Assembly (NCBI GenBank): GCA_038248745.1
Contig: JBBRXC010000027.1
Coordinates: 1 to 15,508, forward strand
DNA: 15,508 bases
Source: JAENWH01 sp038248745
Lineage (GTDB): Bacteria; Bacillota; Clostridia; Peptostreptococcales; Anaerovoracaceae
Reading direction: 5' to 3'
Positions 13,703 to 15,508 of the stretch are shown in pieces. The notes under the pieces are model-generated. The model saw only the letters and a list, made by a program, of their open reading frames with translations. It was not told the DNA's origin and ran no database searches. Each line of letters starts with the position of its first letter. Position 1 is the stretch's first letter. The translations under genes and the position numbers were made by a program.

Positions 13703-14506
13703 TTATAAGAGAAGTATCTTGTCAATTATCGCACTTATTAACAAAACGTCAATGTTGCCTTCATTGCTATCAAAAGTCATTATTAAATTATCCCACGGGA
13801 TAATTCCTGAATTTCCATATGCTAAAAGCTTGGCTTCCATATTTATTCTGTAATTCGAATCATACATCATGCCGAAATGTTCCCAGTAAATTACTCGATT
13901 GTCAAATGCTCTTAAGATGGTAAAATCCGGCAAATAATGTTGGCCGTCAATGTTTAAAGGCTCTTCATATTTATATGGAATATTCTTATAGTCCAGCAAA
14001 TCAGCTATGATGGTTTCTGACTTTGATCTAACTCTTAACCCTTTTGAACTAATATGCCTTAGGCCTTCTGGATAGAGAAAATTTTCACCCTTGTTCTCCT
14101 CTTTCCATTTTTCCAAAGCCTTCTCCATACTGCTTTTCCACTCAATAATTTGGACTTCTTTGTACACTGTTGCCATTTGGTTTCTTATTTCTTCCGGGTC
14201 GAAAGGAATGAAACTTTGCAGTGATTCTTTCATTATTTTACTATTTTTCCTTAACTGATGAATGCTTTTTTTAATGAAAAATTTCCTCCTTATTCTTTCG
14301 ATTAGATACGCCTCTTCTTCTTTTTTTGGTGAAAGAATACGGTTTTCAGAAAGCCTTTTATTCTGAAAATAAATATAAGCAGTTCCCTTCACTTTTTTCA
14401 GGCAAAGACTCCCTTCTGGCAATGTTTTCAATTCATTTTCAAACTTTTGCAGTAATGAGTTTTCATATTCCATTTGTTCTAAAAGCATTTTTTTTAATCT
14501 ATGCAT
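13703..14506 (-). CDS. Uncharacterised protein with PD-(D/E)XK nuclease-like C-terminal motifs
   Basis: This 267-residue protein has no name I can assign. Residues 1-140 are highly charged and probably helical or coiled-coil (many K, E and L). From about 157 a compact motif series follows: RSKSE (E164), LLDYKNIPYKYEEPL (171-184), YLPDFTI (D194) and VIYWEHFGMM (E209), then GIIPWDNLIMTF (234-245). The order E, PDF, strand-E with EHFG resembles the restriction-endonuclease-like module attached to some UvrD/HelD-type helicases; the usual lysine of the PD-(D/E)XK signature is replaced by a His/Phe context. A nuclease role is inference. The ATG has a GGGGG-containing site eight bases upstream. The gene stands alone, with its own promoter and dyad, between tandem arrays of 20 bp (3') and 33 bp (5'). 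Confidence 0.75.
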   Translation of the reverse strand: MHRLKKMLLEQMEYENSLLQKFENELKTLPEGSLCLKKVKGTAYIYFQNKRLSENRILSPKKEEEAYLIERIRRKFFIKKSIHQLRKNSKIMKESLQSFIPFDPEEIRNQMATVYKEVQIIEWKSSMEKALEKWKEENKGENFLYPEGLRHISSKGLRVRSKSETIIADLLDYKNIPYKYEEPLNIDGQHYLPDFTILRAFDNRVIYWEHFGMMYDSNYRINMEAKLLAYGNSGIIPWDNLIMTFDSNEGNIDVLLISAIIDKILLL

Positions 14507-14527
14507 ACATCACACCCCCTCGAGAGC

Positions 14528-14572
14528 ATTTTACCACTTATTTATACAAATGTAAATATTTTACATTTGTAT
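14528..14572 (-). promoter_or_regulatory. Promoter with overlapping perfect dyad (two TACA-NN-TGTA boxes)
   Basis: On the minus strand TTTACA (14551-14556) and TAAAAT (14528-14533) are 17 bases apart and face the nuclease-like gene. A perfect inverted repeat, 13-bp arms at 14544-14556 and 14560-14572 with a 3-bp centre, covers the -35 box. Each arm holds one TACA-NN-TGTA box (14545-14554 and 14562-14571), the pattern bound by CopY and related BlaI/MecI-type repressors. A repressor binding here would block transcription. The untranslated leader would be only about 15 bases. No such repressor gene is in the window. Confidence 0.7.
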
Positions 14573-14614
14573 ATCATGACCACCTTTCTTTCTTCTCTTG
14601 ACTTTAGTTTCTCC

Positions 14615-14812
14615 TTTGCAATCGGGTTCAATTTTCAAAAGTTTCCATTTGCAATCGGGTTCAATTTTCAAAAGTTTCCATTTGCAATCGGGTTCAATTT
14701 TCAAAAGTTTCCATTTGCAATAGGGTTCCATTTTCGAAGGTTCCCATTTTCGATCGGGTTAATTCTGAAAATTTCCCATTTTCAACGGGATCCTATTCTC
14801 AAAGGGATCCCA
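14615..14812. repeat. 33-bp tandem array, six units with graded decay
   Basis: Units start at 14615, 14648, 14681, 14714, 14747 and 14779. The first three are identical (opening TTTGCAATCGGGTTCAATTT). The fourth has several substitutions, the fifth has a one-base deletion (32 bp) and the sixth is 34 bp and strongly diverged. Because 33 is a multiple of three, the plus strand reads as an 11-residue repeat (FAIGFNFQKFP), but no ribosome binding site or credible start supports a protein. The array lies just upstream of the nuclease-like gene's promoter. Confidence 0.92.
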
Positions 14813-14823
14813 TTGCAATTCGA

Positions 14824-14861
14824 AAAATCCCAGTTGGGGGAGCTCCTCCAACTGGGATTTT
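14824..14861. terminator. Strong bidirectional intrinsic terminator
   Basis: AAAATCCCAGTTGG (14824-14837) and CCAACTGGGATTTT (14848-14861) form a perfect 14-bp stem around a 10-base loop that itself contains GGAGCTCC. T-rich DNA follows on the plus side, and the stem ends in an AAAAA/TTTTT tract on the minus side. It lies 54 bases after the racemase stop and should end that minus-strand transcript, shielding the repeat island from it. Confidence 0.85.
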
Positions 14862-14914
14862 GATTTTATTTTGCTCAATGATACGCCACCACGTTTGACA
14901 CACAAGCACAACTT

Positions 14915-15508
14915 TTAAATAATTTTTTTAAAGCTCAAGTTGATATTTTTGGAGCTTGTTGCAAAAACCATTGTTGCATAGCACAAATCAAATTCCACAA
15001 TATCTCCCATCTTGATGTCCTCTTTGCATTCTTCGATATCCAGGATTAAATGATCGCTGCTTGCACCCAATACCTCGATTTTTTTATTACGTGTCCTCAG
15101 CATATCTGTAAAAGCAAAGTCGACTTTTCCAAGGGCAACCAATGCTCTTCTTCTGATGCCCCGGTCTTCATATTCTCCAACCTGCCCAAAAGCGTCAAAG
15201 GAAAGTTCTCCAACTGGGAAACTTGGTTTGTCTTTTACTTCAATTACTTCAGCCTGAAGCGTGAAGACATCCTGGTGTAAAAAGCTCAGGTCCACGCCAT
15301 ACTGAACCATCAGATCATAGGCCAGAAGAATTCCTTCTCCTAGTCTTAAATGGTTGATTCGCTTTGGAACGGTTCCATCAAAAACAATTGGAAGCGTGCT
15401 AGTTGCGCCGCCTGAAATAATCTCAAGCTGTCTGCCAATGCCTTTTTCTATTTCTTCCGCAATTTCAATAAGTTCCTCTAATTTTTCTGGCGTTGCTTTT
15501 ATTGAACC
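14915..15508 (-). CDS. Alanine/ornithine racemase family PLP enzyme, C-terminal part
   Basis: The 197 visible residues run from the right window edge to the stop at 14915; the N-terminal half with the PLP lysine lies outside. The piece matches the ornithine-racemase/YhfX branch of the alanine racemase fold. Visible blocks are LEIISGGATSTLPIVFDG, KRINHLRLGEGILL, DVFTLQAEVIEVKDKPSFPVGEL, DAFGQVGEYEDRGIRRRALVALGKVDF and IEVLGASSDHLILDIEE, then a C-terminal beta-domain with MGDIVEFDLCYATMVFATSSKNI. Ornithine racemase makes D-ornithine for oxidative ornithine fermentation in some Clostridia. Without the rest of the gene and its cluster, alanine or another amino acid remains possible. A terminator follows at 14824-14861. 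Confidence 0.85.
   Translation of the reverse strand, partial: GSIKATPEKLEELIEIAEEIEKGIGRQLEIISGGATSTLPIVFDGTVPKRINHLRLGEGILLAYDLMVQYGVDLSFLHQDVFTLQAEVIEVKDKPSFPVGELSFDAFGQVGEYEDRGIRRRALVALGKVDFAFTDMLRTRNKKIEVLGASSDHLILDIEECKEDIKMGDIVEFDLCYATMVFATSSKNINLSFKKII

Noticed and set aside
13603..13853. Two overlapping plus-strand open frames across the 20-bp repeats
   Set aside because: They are translations of the same tandem unit in different frames and then run antisense into the nuclease-like gene; no start signal is present.
14501..14863. Plus-strand open frame of 120 codons with an 11-residue repeat (FAIGFNFQKFP)
   Set aside because: The repeat follows automatically from a 33-bp DNA array. 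There is no ribosome binding site, the start overlaps the opposite gene, and the frame survives a 32-bp unit only because a 34-bp unit follows. A noncoding array explains it better.
12904..14900. Insertion sequence or integrated element
   Set aside because: No transposase or integrase frame, no paired terminal inverted repeats enclosing the region and no target duplication were seen; repeats alone do not establish mobility.

Overview
The window looks like a chromosomal stretch of a low-GC, Gram-positive anaerobe of the class Clostridia. This rests on AT-rich intergenic DNA, strong GGAGG ribosome binding sites, an FMN riboswitch ahead of a RibU-type riboflavin ECF S-component, a PepV/Sapep-type dipeptidase, lipoprotein-type binding proteins and an ornithine-racemase-like gene. 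The species cannot be named from the sequence. Two genes are cut by the window edges: rimI on the left and a PLP racemase on the right.

Layout. (1) 1-2154, minus strand: promoter, FMN riboswitch, intrinsic terminator, ribU, then tsaE, tsaB and rimI packed with tiny gaps or overlaps. The last three belong to the t6A tRNA-modification neighbourhood. I see no separate promoter for tsaE, so the flavin switch may also set t6A gene expression. (2) 2167-3664, plus strand: a divergent promoter drives a two-gene ABC transporter of the FetAB (YbbL/YbbM, UPF0014) type. (3) 3672-12903, minus strand: a long probable operon. A promoter at 12876-12903 starts a branched-chain amino-acid-type ABC importer: binding lipoprotein, attenuator-like hairpin, livH, livM, livG, livF and a second divergent binding lipoprotein. 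Close behind follow an NFU Fe-S scaffold protein, a membrane-anchored CapA-type metallophosphatase and a PepV-like dipeptidase. Substrate uptake and intracellular peptide cleavage would fit an organism that uses amino acids, but that is inference. (4) 12904-14900: a repeat-rich island holding tandem arrays with units of 11, 92, 13, 20 and 33 bp, several hairpins, and one gene with PD-(D/E)XK nuclease-like motifs. That gene's promoter is overlapped by a perfect 13-bp inverted repeat containing two TACA-NN-TGTA boxes. (5) 14824-15508: a strong bidirectional terminator and the 3' part of an alanine/ornithine racemase family gene.

The most unusual part is region 4: five different tandem arrays in about 1.9 kb around one uncharacterised nuclease-like gene with its own operator-like site. 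The other regions are well-known families in partly unusual arrangements. All coordinates and motifs were read by eye; no database search or folding program was run.
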